From the NCBI GenBank assembly GCA_030562195.1, contig CM060200.1, positions 22,917,023 through 22,981,022 on the forward strand: DNA of 64,000 nt. Direction: 5' to 3'. Under the pieces are notes generated by a model. It worked only from the letters and a program-made list of their open reading frames with translations, was not told the DNA's origin and searched no databases. Origin of the DNA: Nipponacmea schrenckii (Eukaryota > Mollusca > Gastropoda > Lottiidae). This document shows positions 47,391-58,232 of this stretch, piece by piece. The stretch's first letter is position 1. Each line of letters starts with the position of its first letter. The translations under genes were made by a program, and so were the position numbers.

Positions 47391-48497
47391 GACTGAATGG
47401 TTTCTTCTAAACCAAGTACCCAAAGGGCGTCCTATCATATCTGACTGTTCAAGTGAATCGTATCGTATCTCAGAATATATTGATCATTTCCTATTACCTT
47501 TGGCATGAAAACACCCAGCGTATATCAAAGACACAAATGATTTTGTTTCAAAAATAAAAAAATTAAAAGTAATGCCATCTTAATTTCAATGGATGTCCAA
47601 AGCATGTACACTCGTATAGATAATGTTTCTGGTCTTCGCGCAGTACGAAAAGCTTTTGACAGGAATCCTGACATTAGCCGCCCGGATAATGAACTGTTAG
47701 ATGTTTTGGAAATATGCCTGAAAAGGAATGACTTCACTTTCAACGAAAAGATCTAACTTCAGATATCGGGCACGGCTATGGGTAAACGCTTTGCACCATC
47801 ATATGCAAATATATTTATGGCAGAATGGGAACGGGAAGTTTTCCCACTTTGCCCAGTACTTCCTTTTAACGTCCGCTTCCTTGATGATATTTTTATAGTT
47901 TGGACCTACACAATACAAGAATTCTGGCAATACTTGAATGTCCTTAATAATCACCATCATTCAGTAAAACTTACAGCCAAAATAAGCGAAAGTCGGATTG
48001 ATTTCCTTGATACAACAGTATCCAAGGGCAATGATTTTACAACTTCAGCTAAGTTAGATATCAAGGTTTTCTTTAAGGAAACTAATACTCATCAACTGTT
48101 ATTTAAATCCTCTTTTCACCCTAAACATACCTTTTCTGGAGTTATAAAATCCCAAATATTACGGTTTTATCGAATTTGTACACTAGAAAGCGACTTCGAA
48201 GAGGCTTGCTCCATAGTGTTTAGAGAATTAAAACAACGTAGATATGCTAAACGGTTCCTCAGTAAAATAAAAAAAATACAACTCTTTGTGAAATAAAAGT
48301 TAAAATGTGCCTATGCACCGATCTTTCTATAAATACTCAACCCTGCTTCAAAACCTTTTGACCTGTCCATTCTTCAACTCAACTATTTTTTTCAATAATA
48401 CCTAAAATAACGCGAAATTTCAAATCACTGAAAACCTTTCTTGTGATAGCAGTAACATTATATACCTTATATCATGTACAATCTGTCAAAAGCAATT
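47391..48497 (+). pseudogene. Penelope-like retroelement copy A, 5' part
   Basis: Broken reading frames encode Penelope-type reverse transcriptase: a SMDVQSMYTRIDN-like block, then GTAMGKRFAPSYANIFMAEWE and RFLDDIFIVW (the catalytic DD). The frame runs 47,778-48,297. An in-frame TAA at about 47,754 interrupts it; arm B has GAA there. The element continues after the LTR retrotransposon at 55,176-55,481 with GIY-YIG endonuclease sequence. Dead element. Confidence 0.8.
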
Positions 48498-48710
48498 TAT
48501 GGTATTATCCTTTCTGATAATATAATCTGGCAACACTGCATATAAGATAGAAGAATGAATGCTGGCAACGGGGGGTGCTGAGAGAGTGACAGACGGGAGC
48601 TTGGAGTGAAAGGGATATTGAACAAAATGATTCATAAGTCTATGAATCATTGAACTGTATACTGTCAGTATACAGTTCTATGTATGAATGTATACTTTAC
48701 TTTAGTTTAG

Positions 48711-50210
48711 CGGCTGTCCTATATACCGGAAAATACCGAAAAATACCGAAAAGAACCGAAAAAACTCCGAAAAATACCGAAAAAACTCCGAAAAGTACCG
48801 AAAAATACCGAAAATACACCGAAAAAATACCAAAAAACACCGAAAAAACTTTTCTGATACTAATTGCCGAAAAAAACCGAAAAAACCTAAATACCGAAAA
48901 AATCCTATATACCGAAAAAACTGACACTAATTACCTAAAAAACCCTGAAATCCCCCAATCGGCAAACCTCGGGTGACTTCTCTCCATCTATTCCTCGGCT
49001 GTAACACTGTAGAAATGAACGGTGAGCGTTCCACAGACGCAGCAAGGAAGCACAAAGGGTAAAGCTGCTGAACTTTCAATACAACTGATGTATATAAACT
49101 AGTGATTTCTATCGTTGCTGAAGTCTAATTAAAATATAGACCCAACATTCTCTTTTGTGTGTTATAAGTTTCGTACCGAATGTTTTATTAGCTATCTAGT
49201 GGTTACTTACAAAGCTGACAGCTAATAAAACATTCGAAACGAAACTAATAAAACACGAACGAAAGTTGGGTCTATATTTGATTTCGGGAAAGGGAGGGGT
49301 TGTAGATAACTGTAATAATATGTACTAATCTTTCAATATACCTTTTATTTTTTAATAATTTTAATGTTTTCAATTATAAGTAAACGAAAAAAACAATATA
49401 AAGATTCAAAATACACAAACTCTTTTCATTTCACTTAAATGACCACAAAAAAAAAAAAAAAAAAATATGGTGATGATTTTAAAGATCACATCGGCTCAAT
49501 TTTTTAGTGAAACTTGAAAATAAAGTCTTTGGACAATATCAGTTTTTCGAAACGATTTTATTTTCTGAAGTAAACTAATCTTTTTGGTTTAGTTTATCAT
49601 ATTAAAGTAATGTGTGTACAAATTTGCGTCGAAATCTCCACTTCTTCCAATCGTCAGAAACATTTAGGGGCCCGCGATCCCACCTATCCCCGGGGCCCAT
49701 TCTGTCTCTTTAAAACTTTTCCGACGTTTGAGCGCCTAATATTATTAGTTTTTAAAGGGGGAGGGACGACCACAGAGAATAACTCGAGAGAAAACACGGG
49801 CCTTGGCATCGGAATTTTTTTCTGTCCAGAGCGGGGCAAGGCACCAAATCGCATTGCAGCTAATAGTCCAACGTCGTTCCACTGAGCCACCGCACACCAA
49901 TAAAATGGAGATTGGCAACTCAGTGTCCTGATGAATATCTACCAACAAACAGTTGAGGGAAATATTTTTTCTAGAAGTCAAATTCCTGTTTAATTTATAA
50001 GTGGCCAGATTGTTTGGAATTTAGCGATTTTTCGGTAATTAGTGTCAGTTTTTTCGGTATATAGGATTTTTTCGGTAATTAGCACCAGAAAAGTTTTTCC
50101 GTTTTTTTTTTTGCGGTACTTTTCGGAGTTTTTTCGGTATTTTTCGGAGTTTTTTCGGATTTTTTCGGTTCTTTTCGGTATTTTTCGGTATATAGGACTA
50201 CCCTTAGTGT
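48711..50210. mobile_element. Foldback-type DNA element inside the 5' LTR
   Basis: About 1.5 kb with long terminal inverted repeats of roughly 180-230 bp (about 48,715-48,945 and 50,020-50,197). Each is built from short tandem ATACCGAAAA-type units and starts GTCCTATATACCG. GTTTAG (48705-48710) and GTGTAG (50207-50212) may be an imperfect target duplication. No transposase is recognised. A short ATG frame at 49,015 followed by a GTAAAG donor is only suggestive. Confidence 0.75.
49134..49281. repeat. Hairpin-forming inverted repeat (nested MITE-like)
   Basis: Arms of about 60 bases (AATATAGACCCAAC...AATGTTTTATTAGCT and its reverse complement) around a loop of about 25 bases (49,195-49,220), inside the foldback element. 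Confidence 0.75.
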
Positions 50211-50369
50211 AGATAAGAATAAAACATTTGTATTCAATTCAGCTTATTATAATGGCGACGACGACTAACGGATCAAGCAGTGGATTTTCGTTTATTAAGC
50301 GAAAAATATTCAAGTAAACAAACATTTTTTTGTGACCATCTTCACACTATTTTACATTTTTTGAACAAA

Positions 50370-50605
50370 ATGGCAGACCACAACGAATCTCAACTTAATT
50401 CAACGCTTTATTTCGATCCTGAAAAACACCCGAAAGACACTCTAAAAGCTTTCACGGAATTTGTCATATGTTTTGAACTACGTTATGATGCCCAATATCC
50501 GGATCCACCCAAAGTTTCCCTGGATGCTGCACTAGACCGATGGAAGATACAAAACACTACCGCAGAAAATAGAGATCCCAAACCTACTTTCATCAATCAA
50601 AAATA
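50370..50605 (+). pseudogene. gag remnant of the LTR retrotransposon
   Basis: An ATG at 50,370 opens about 78 residues (MADHNESQLNSTLYFDPEKH and onward) that run straight into the protease region, with a stop at 50,605. No zinc knuckle or capsid homology remains, so most of gag appears deleted. Confidence 0.6.
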
Positions 50606-50637
50606 ATTTTAGGGTCCAGGTTATCGTAAATAATCAA

Positions 50638-51802
50638 ATGGACTATGTTATGGCAGACACTGGTGCATGTGTAAGTGTTTGCGGAACATCACAAGCTAAA
50701 CGATGGAATCTCCTCGATAAATTGGTATCCTCTAAAGTACGCATAAAACCTTACATGAGTAATTCTATCGCTGTGTATGGAACTGCAATTTGTTCCGTCA
50801 CTTTTGGATCTATTTCCGTACCTGTTGAGTGGCATATTATTTCTGGCTTCTGTGAACCAATTTTATCTGGAGACAAAGCTCTACAACTCGGAATCATCAA
50901 TTTCAATCCAAAGGCAGAGACCTTTTTTCCTATACATAGCATAGATAAAACAGCTGACGACTTCTCCAAAATTTCAATACAAAAGATTCTTACACACTAT
51001 CCAGAGAATTTCCCTGGGTTGGGAAAACTACGACACCACCAGGTGAAGCTACATTTTGATGCTAACGTCAAACCTGTAAATGTACCACCAAGACCTGTTG
51101 CTTATCACCTAAAAGAACGTGTTCACGGTGCTATCGATGAAATGATCAAACAAGATGTTATAGAAGAACATCCCTCAAACGAACCTGCCCCATGGATCTC
51201 TTGTGCTGTAATTGCACCAAAACCATCTGGTGAAATTCGAGTGACTTTAGATGCACGCAACGTCAATAAAGCCATTCACTCAACAAATCTACCAATACCA
51301 CGGCAAGAAGATAATAAAGCCCAGTTATCAGGTTCTACCATTTTCTCTACAATGGACTTTAAATCCGCGTTTTGGCAATTGGAACTCCATCCCGATTCAC
51401 GTTTTTTAACTGTATTCCATGCTAATGACAAACTGTATCGATACAAACGCCTCACCATGGGAATTAAATCTGCACAAGGTGAACTAAATGTAGCCCTAAA
51501 GCCTATATTTGCTCACATTCCTCAAGCCCATCTTATTCAATACGATCTTATTGTTGCTGCAAAAAATCGCAAGGAGCATGACGCAGCTCTTGTCATGTCA
51601 TGCAGGCCATCTCAAGGTCAGGTCTAACCTTAAATCCATCGAAGTATACGTTTGGAAAAAAGGAAATCGACTTCTGGGGTATGCTAATTGGTGCCGATGG
51701 CGTGCGTCCAGACCCTTCTAAAGTGTCCGCTTTGGAACATTTGAAAGCACCCACAAACAAAGAGCAGTTAGTTAGCTTTTTATGTATGATGCAATCAAAC
51801 TC
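50638..51802 (+). pseudogene. pol: protease and reverse transcriptase (5' portion)
   Basis: An aspartic protease motif (MADTGACVSV) is followed by Gypsy RT blocks (IRVTLDARNVNKAI, FSTMDFKSAFWQLEL, KRLTMGIKSAQGEL). At the catalytic turn the sequence reads QYDLIVAA, with residues of the expected YxDD box missing. A frameshift near 51,600-51,627 moves reading to another frame (LTLNPSKYTFGKKEIDFWG). The RT is then interrupted at 51,802 by the antisense insertion. Confidence 0.85.
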
Positions 51803-52822
51803 TTGCTCTACAATTCTTAGAATTAGCAATATGATTTTTAGATCCACATCGAAAACATTTCAAATTATTCGAATTACTAGCACTGAATTTTCTAAAATCC
51901 TTATTTCCTGCAGAGGGTTTCACATGCGTTTTATTTGTAAATTTAGAAAAACTAGCGTTTGAAGATTTAGAAACATATTTCACTGAAGCACTTGAATTTT
52001 CATTCTGTGTCGCAGCAGACATCGATTTGGCTTCACGTATAGCCTTTTCCACTTGCCTTGCAATTTCTAATGTCTTTGAAAGAGTAAGTTTACTGTTAGA
52101 TTCCATCAAAAGTCTTTCACGCACCTTAGGTACAGCAGTTTTCTCAACAATTTGATCACGAATTCTATCGTCGAAATCTGGGAATTCACAGAAAGTAGCG
52201 AGTTCTCTCAGTGCAGCTAGATATTCATCGATGGTTTCCCCTGGTGTCTGTGCACGTCTTTTGAATCTGTATCTTTCAGCCACTACATTTACATCGGGTT
52301 GAAAGTGATTTTCTAGAATTTTCACTGAGAAAGAGTAATCATCACCTTCGTCTTCGTCCCGCTCTACCGAATCTTCTGATAATGTGTAAAATATCCTTTG
52401 GCCTTCGGCCCCCAAGGAATGTAATAAGATAGCTTTCTTTCTGGCCTCCGAAAAACTTGTATAATCTGAAGCATCCATGTAATTAGTAAATAGTTGAATC
52501 CATTGATTCCAGGCAATAGGAGCTTTTCCAGGGCAACTTAGGTATGGTGGTGGGGGTTGCAATACCATTCGTATTCATCTTCAATGAAAATTGTAGCGAA
52601 GTTGTAACTTCATAAAATGTAAGAAATTTCACCCACCAAAGTAAAACCATCAGCTTAAGGCACGTAGACATCAAGATCAAGCATCCTCGTCGCCAAATAT
52701 GTTATGTCCTGAATTGGATTTCCATTCTAGAAGTAGATGATTGAAGATAATAATGGAATAGATTAGAACATGTTTAATTCAAAATGGTGGCATACAACAA
52801 CTCCACAAAGAACAGATAACTC
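51803..52822 (-). mobile_element. Antisense fragment of a second Gypsy element
   Basis: 1,020 bp flanked by a 5-bp repeat AACTC (51798-51802 and 52818-52822); the RT frame resumes exactly beyond it. On the minus strand it reads a partial LTR, a TTTGGCGACGAGGATG primer-site-like motif (about 52,697), then 257 aa of gag (52568-51795). That gag ends at a CCHC knuckle (CFRCGSKNHIANSKNC). The last two codons and the stop come from host sequence, so the fragment was cut just after the knuckle. Confidence 0.8.
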
Positions 52823-54734
52823 ATATCAGTCTAAGCATACATTAGATTCCAGACTACAGTTAAACAATATCACAGCTCCTTTGCGTGAATTAACCAAAGG
52901 CCGTGTGCGATTTGTGTGGAAAAGTGAACATGAGAAGTGTTTTAGGCATCTGTTAAGTGCTTTTCGCAAAGATGTTCTTTTACGTTATTTTGATCTTAAC
53001 AAACCTATTTATGTATTTACCGACGCACACATAACCGGTTTGGGCGCTATGTTAGCTCAGGGTGACAGCTTGGGTACTGCCAAACCAGTAGCATTTGCAT
53101 CACGCACTACGAATTCTGCTGAAACTCGATATCCCCAGTTAGATTTGGAGGCTCTTGGTCTCGATTTTGGACTCCGTCGATTTAGAAACTATTTAGTTGG
53201 AGCACCTACAACCATAAATATTATTACTGACCATAAGCCTTTGTGCTCTGTCTTTAATGGCAATCGACAAGGGTCGATCCGCACCGAACGCATTAAACTA
53301 CGTCATCAAGATATACGGTTTCGAGTACTTTATCAAAAAGGCAAGGATAATCAAACTGACTTTTTATCTCGAAACGCTACACCTTTGAAAATCCTTCCAG
53401 ACGTTGAACAAAATGAAGTGAATGATTTAAATAATTTGCTTTACACACTTCACGCTACTCCTATTATTGACTTTATTTCCTTGGGCCAAATATCCACAGC
53501 TACATCATCGGATGTCACATTACAGGCGTTACAAAAGTTAGTACGTGATGGACAAACATGGATACCAAAGGATGCAAGCGAGAAACTTTTGAAATTTAAA
53601 TCTATCCTACATGAACTAACAATATCAAACAACAACATTCTTCTTAAGGGTGAACGTATGATTCTGCCAGAATCTTTACAAGAATTGGCTATACAATTAG
53701 CTCACCGCGGTAGTCATCCTGGGCAGAGTGGCATCGAGCGTCGCCTACGGTCTCATTTTTTCTTTCACGATATGAAGGAGAAAGTTCAGCATTTTGTTGG
53801 TTCTTGTAAAGACTGTTTGATATTTACGGACAAGAAAACGAGTGAACCCATTAGAGCACATCACGTTCCCTCCAAATGCTGGGAAACTGTATCCGTTGAT
53901 TTATTTGGTCCAATGCCATCATCACATCATGTCGTGGTCGTTCAAGATATTGCGTCACGATTTCCAGTAGCCAAGATTGTATCATCGACTTAGTCCAGCA
54001 AGATGTTACCAGCATTGGCTGATATATATGACTCTTTTGGGAACCCAGAATATCAACTCTCCGATAATGGACCTCCTTTTAATTCAAGAGATATGTTCGA
54101 TTTTGCGAAGGACAGGAATATTACTCTTCAAAAGATTCCACCACTACATCCAGCTGCAAACCCCGTTGAAACATTTATGAAACCCCTTGGAAAAACCATG
54201 AAACTTAGCAACTATAACAATCACTCAGAACGGACAGCTTTATCACAACTACTCTCTAACTATCGTGATACCCCTCACCCAGCTACTGGCATAGCCCCAT
54301 CGTCTATGTTATTTCGTGATGGTCATCAATCTGTTTTTCCTCGCATAGCGGTTTCTGAATCTCAGGTCAAGGAAGCTCGACATCGTGACACATTCATGAT
54401 ACATCAGCGAGCCGAGAAAATCAATGACTCCAAATATCGCCACCAAAGTTTATTTCAAATTGGGGATCAAGCATTACTACGAAACTACAACAAAACATCT
54501 AAGTTCCATCCTACTTTTCTACCCGACCTATGTAAAGTCACACATGTTGACGACACTGGTTCATTTATCTTGTTGGAAAGACAGAGGGATGGTAGAATGT
54601 TCACCCGGCACCCCGATGACATAAGGAAATGTGTCATCGCTGAAGAAGTTGTCCCAAAATCACAACCACTAACAGAGCAAGAGTTGTTAAACGGTGGCAT
54701 GAGCTATGTGAGACTCACGCTAATCAAGGATTAA
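52823..54734 (+). pseudogene. pol: end of RT, RNase H and integrase
   Basis: Continues RT (ITAPLRELTKGRVRFVW), then RNase H (VFTDAHITGLGAML, YPQLDLEAL, ITDHKPL), a linker, and integrase. The integrase has an HHCC site (H-PGQSGIERRLRSHFF, C-KDC), first Asp in VDLFGPM, second Asp in SDNGPPF and Glu in NPVETFMK. A frameshift plus stop at about 53,991-54,003 separates the first Asp from the rest. No chromodomain seen. Confidence 0.85.
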
Positions 54735-54900
54735 ATGATGATGATTCTGGAGACCCCTCATTAGAATACCAATAACAAAATGATTGTAATATTGCACCAC
54801 CTGGGCCTCGTATCCGTAGACGAAATCCTAAATATTTTAATGAAGACTTTGTGAACTAGATTTATTTTACCAGGTTGTGTTTCTTTTCTTTTACAACGTT

Positions 54901-54904
<4 letters not shown>

Positions 54905-54942
<38 letters not shown>
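54905..54942. repeat. Poly(T) tract
   Basis: About 38 consecutive T bases between pol and the 3' LTR. Confidence 0.9.
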
Positions 54943-54944
<2 letters not shown>

Positions 54945-54958
54945 CTTTTTTTTGCGTA

Positions 54959-54970
54959 TAAGGAAGGGGA
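54959..54970 (+). promoter_or_regulatory. Polypurine tract of the LTR retrotransposon
   Basis: AAGGAAGGGGA directly before the 3' LTR, the expected site of plus-strand priming. Confidence 0.75.
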
Positions 54971-55180
54971 TATGGTATTATCCTTTCTGATAATATAATC
55001 TGGCAACACTGCATATAAGATAGAAGAATGAATGCTGGCAACGGGGGGTGCTGAGAGAGTGATAGACGGGAGCTTGGAGTGAAAGGGATATTGAACAAAA
55101 TGATTCATAAGTCTATGAATGTATACTTTACTTTAGTTTAGATAAGAATAAAACATTTGTATTCAAATCAGCTTATTATA
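54971..55180 (+). repeat. 3' LTR (210 bp)
   Basis: Starts TATGGTATTATCC and ends GCTTATTATA, the same ends as the 5' LTR. The termini are TAT...ATA, not TG...CA. Confidence 0.9.
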
Positions 55181-55481
55181 CAATTCATCGGGGAAACGAA
55201 GAACGGCTAAAGAAAACGATTCAATGGTCACAGATTTGATATCAATCACAATTTCGACAAATCGGTGGCAAAGCATTTTAACCAGTCAGACCACAGTATA
55301 AATAATGTCCGGATCACACCTATTGAACAAAGTCATGAACAAGATTATATCACAACCACTAACTTCCGAATTATTCGAGAAAATTTCTGGATAAACAAAT
55401 TGAATACTAAAGAGTCAAATGGTCAAAGTAGATTACCAAATAATTCCTTTTGTCATACTTTACAGTAGCACAACTTGTCAT
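55176..55481 (+). pseudogene. Penelope-like element copy A, 3' part (GIY-YIG region)
   Basis: Resumes the Penelope element after the LTR retrotransposon, starting at the IGET part of the endonuclease and running through RFNGHRFDIN-type sequence. An early TAA is shared with copy B. Homology to arm B ends at CACAACTTG (55,481 versus 56,073). Confidence 0.75.
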
Positions 55482-55765
55482 ACAGAAACTTTATATCAAC
55501 ACTGGATTAGGCTGTACATAGCTAACCCTAATTGGCTTTGACTACATATTAACCCATTCGGATCTTCTAGCGAGAAGGGTAATAATTGTCTTTGGTCCAT
55601 TGAAGCACTCTAATTGAATGTTTTGTACACAAATTCGTATTGAGGCGATGCGCAGCGACGTGCCCTTTCGTTTGATATGCGGAAACCATATCTTTGAACC
55701 AGCTATAGCCCTTTGCTGAGTTAATCATTTTTGACTTTGAAAAATAAAGTCTACCTGTTAGGTGA
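55482..55765. repeat. Dispersed repeat block R, copy 1
   Basis: Shares ACTTT(TT)ATCAACACTGGATTAGG, GACTACATATTAACCCATTCGG, GACGATGCGCAGCGACGTGC-like and AATAAAGTCTACCTGTTAGG with copies at 58,233-58,552 and, partially, 58,670-58,840. It directly follows the Penelope 3' end and may be its terminal repeat or a SINE body. Confidence 0.65.
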
Positions 55766-56072
55766 GCGTGGTTGTAATAACAACATATAAATGGAATTAC
55801 GAAAGCACAGGCCGAGGTAAAAGATTCGGTTAACAAGGAATAATGAACATCATTACAATTTCTAAAATTTAAATTCTGCATCTGTGAAGAAAAATTTATA
55901 TAATTAATTAATCTGAATAATTTAAGAAGTAATCGGTTTTAGTCTACCGTGGACTTAAATGTCACTCAAATTGTTATTACGTTTAAACGCAATAACTAAT
56001 TGTTTTTGAAATATATATGGGAACTTTCGTTGGAATTCCTTATACAGTTTCTTTTATGATTGGAATGGCTTG

Positions 56073-57475
56073 GCAAGTTGTGCTACTGTAAAGTATGACA
56101 AAAGGAATTATTTGGTAATCTACTTTGACCATTTGACTCTTTAGTATTCAATTAGTTTATCCAGAAATTTTCTCGAATAATTCGGAAGTTAGTGGTTGTG
56201 ATAGAATCTTGTTCATGAATTGGTTCAATAGGTGTGATCCGGACATTATTTATACTGTGGTCTGACTGGTTAAAATGCTTTGCCACTGATTTGACGAGAT
56301 TGTGATTGATATCAAATCTGTGACCATTGAATCGTTTTCTTTAGCTGTTCTTAGTTTCCCCGATGTATTGCTTTTGACAGATTGTACATGATATAAGGTA
56401 TATAAGGTTACTGCTATCACAAGAAAGGTTTTCAGTGATTGGAAATTTCGCGTTATTTGAGGTATTATTGAAAAAATTAGTTGAGTTGAAGAATGGGCAG
56501 GTCAAAGTGTTTTGAAGCAGGGTTGAGTATTTATAGAAAGATCGGTGCATAGGTACATTTTCATTAGCTTTTATTTCGCAAAGAGTTGTATTTTTTTATT
56601 TTAATGAGGAACCGTTTAGCATATCTACGTTGTCGTAATTCTCTAAACACTATGGAGCAAACCTCTTCGAAGTCGCTTTCAAGTGTGCAAATTCGATAAA
56701 ACCGTAATATTTGGGATTTTATAACTCCAGAAAAGGTATGTTTAGGGTGAAAAGAGGATTTAAATAACAGTTGATGAGTATTAGTTTCCTTAAAGAAAAC
56801 CTTGATATCTAACTTAGCTGAAGTTGTAAAATCATTGCCCTAAAATACTGTTGTATCAAGGAAATCAATCCGACTTTCGCTTATTTTGGCTGTAAGTTTT
56901 ACTGAATGATAGTGATTATTAAGGATATTGAAATATTGCCAGAATTCTTGTATTGTGTGGGTCCAAACTATAAAAATATCATCAAGGAAGCGGACGTTAA
57001 ATTGTAGAAGTACTGGGCAAAGTGGGAAAACTTCCCGTTCCCATTCTGCCATAAATATATTTGCATATGATGGTGCATAGCCGTGCCCGATATCTGAAGT
57101 TCGATCTTTTCGTTGAAAGTGAAGTCATTCCTTTTCAGGCATATTTCCAAAAGATCTAACAGTTCATTATCCGGGCGGCTAATGTCAGGATTCCTGTCAA
57201 AAGCTTTTCGTACTACGCGAAGACCAGAAACATTATCTATACGAGTGTACATGCTTTGGACATCCATTGAAATTAAGATGGCATTACTTGGTACTTTTAA
57301 TTTTTTTATTTTTGAAACAAAATCATTTGTGTCTTTGATATACGCTGGGTGTTTTGATGCCAAAGGTCATAGGAAATGATCAATATATTCTGAGATACGA
57401 TACGATTCACTTGAACAGTCAGATATGATAGGACGCCCTTTGGGTACTTGGTTTGGAAGAAACCATTCAGTCTAG
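56073..57475 (-). pseudogene. Penelope-like retroelement copy B
   Basis: Uninterrupted sister of copy A on the minus strand. RT blocks lie at 57,363-56,840 (SMDVQSMYTRIDN, RFLDDIFIVW), broken by a small deletion near 57,080. The GIY-YIG endonuclease follows at 56,550-56,341 (NLIYLISCTICQKQYIGET). The TAA just after the GIY-YIG start is present in both copies, so the element was already dead before duplication. Confidence 0.8.
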
Positions 57476-58203
57476 GGTTGGAGTTAACCCTAGGGATTGT
57501 AGGTTGTAACATTGCGGTTAAGCAATGTTACGAAAGCACAGGCACAGGCATGTAGGCATTACCTCCAGTAACCTAGGGTTAGCTATGCACAGCATATTCC
57601 AGTGTTGATAAAAAGTTTCTGAATGATAAAATAGAGAGAAAAGATAGTGTTCGACTTATAAAAAAAGATAAAATAAAGATAGCTTCAACTGGGATTCGAA
57701 CTCGGGACCTGACTGTAACTGTACACAAAAGCATTATTATCAGAAATAACCTTCCGCCAATTAAATTTTCCTAAAAAGCATGAAAGAAAATGCAATTTCA
57801 AACATCAAATTTCAAATCTAGACCAAAAAATAGTCAAAATGGGCATGCAAAATCCCCCAAATGGTAGGAGGAAAAAGGATTTCTAGAAATAAAATGGACT
57901 TAATTCGTATACAATCAATAGCATAAAATATTTTACTGCAAGGAGTCCTATATTATAACATTTTTTTCCACAACGGACAAATTACTCTCAAACGCGGAAG
58001 GAAGAAATGGAGTACCATAAATGCCAGCTTGGAGTTGAGGTTTCTGGAATAGATTTGAAGAACCCTGTGTCTGAGAAAATAATCGACAAACTGAGACATG
58101 ACGTCCACGTTCACAAACTTTTAATCTTTAAAAATCAGGGGATTATTAGTGGGGAAAGACATGTTGAAATAAGCAAATGGTTTGGAGATTTGGAATCGAC
58201 ATT
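56073..58203. repeat. Inverted duplication, arm B
   Basis: Reverse complement of 46,738-48,497 plus 55,176-55,481, about 2.1 kb, separated from arm A by 590 bp (55,482-56,072). It carries the Penelope copy, telomere-like motifs near 57,475-57,580, a SINE B-box fragment near 57,700 and the TauD exon copy. Confidence 0.85.
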
Positions 58204-58206
58204 TTA
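58007..58206 (+). pseudogene. Duplicated fragment of TauD-family exon 1
   Basis: The first 66-67 residues are identical to those of the dioxygenase at 46934-46738. The sequence then leaves homology after LESTFY, runs into repeat sequence and stops at 58,234. It lacks the HxD iron site and all later exons, so it cannot encode an enzyme. Two synonymous differences indicate a recent copy. Confidence 0.9.
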
Positions 58207-58232
58207 CTATCTTTATTTTTTATTTGTTTTAT

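Larger units (their letters stand above)
46738..48497. repeat. Inverted duplication, arm A, outer part
   Basis: Reverse-complement match to about 56,340-58,203 (arm B). It includes 197 bases of TauD exon 1, the upstream region, a SINE B-box fragment and Penelope RT. In the exon portion I see only two differences in about 200 bases, both synonymous. The arm resumes at about 55,176 after the LTR retrotransposon and ends near 55,481. Confidence 0.85.
48498..50251 (+). repeat. 5' LTR, split by a 1.5-kb foldback insertion
   Basis: LTR sequence runs 48498-48710 and 50211-50251, starting TATGGTATTATCC and ending GCTTATTATA. It differs from the 3' LTR by about two substitutions and an extra 43 bp around 48,650-48,690 containing a TATACTG/CAGTATA palindrome. 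TGGCGACGACGACTAACGG follows directly, in the primer-binding-site position. Confidence 0.85.
48498..55180 (+). mobile_element. Gypsy/Ty3-type LTR retrotransposon (defective)
   Basis: The two LTRs enclose a gag remnant, protease, RT, RNase H and integrase in Gypsy order. A 5-bp duplication, CAATT, flanks it (48493-48497 and 55181-55185). The paralogous site in arm B (about 56,365) is uninterrupted, confirming insertion into a Penelope element. Three later changes disable it: most of gag is deleted, the RT catalytic motif is damaged, and an antisense Gypsy fragment is inserted. The 5' LTR also holds a foldback element. Confidence 0.9.

Noticed and set aside
48697..48976. ORFs of KTEK/FRFFSVF-type repeats in the foldback termini
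   Set aside because: Translation of short tandem repeats in the terminal inverted repeat, open in both strands by composition.
49015..49065. Possible first exon of a transposase (ATG frame followed by GTAAAG)
   Set aside because: Only about 14 codons and no recognisable downstream exon; too weak to annotate.
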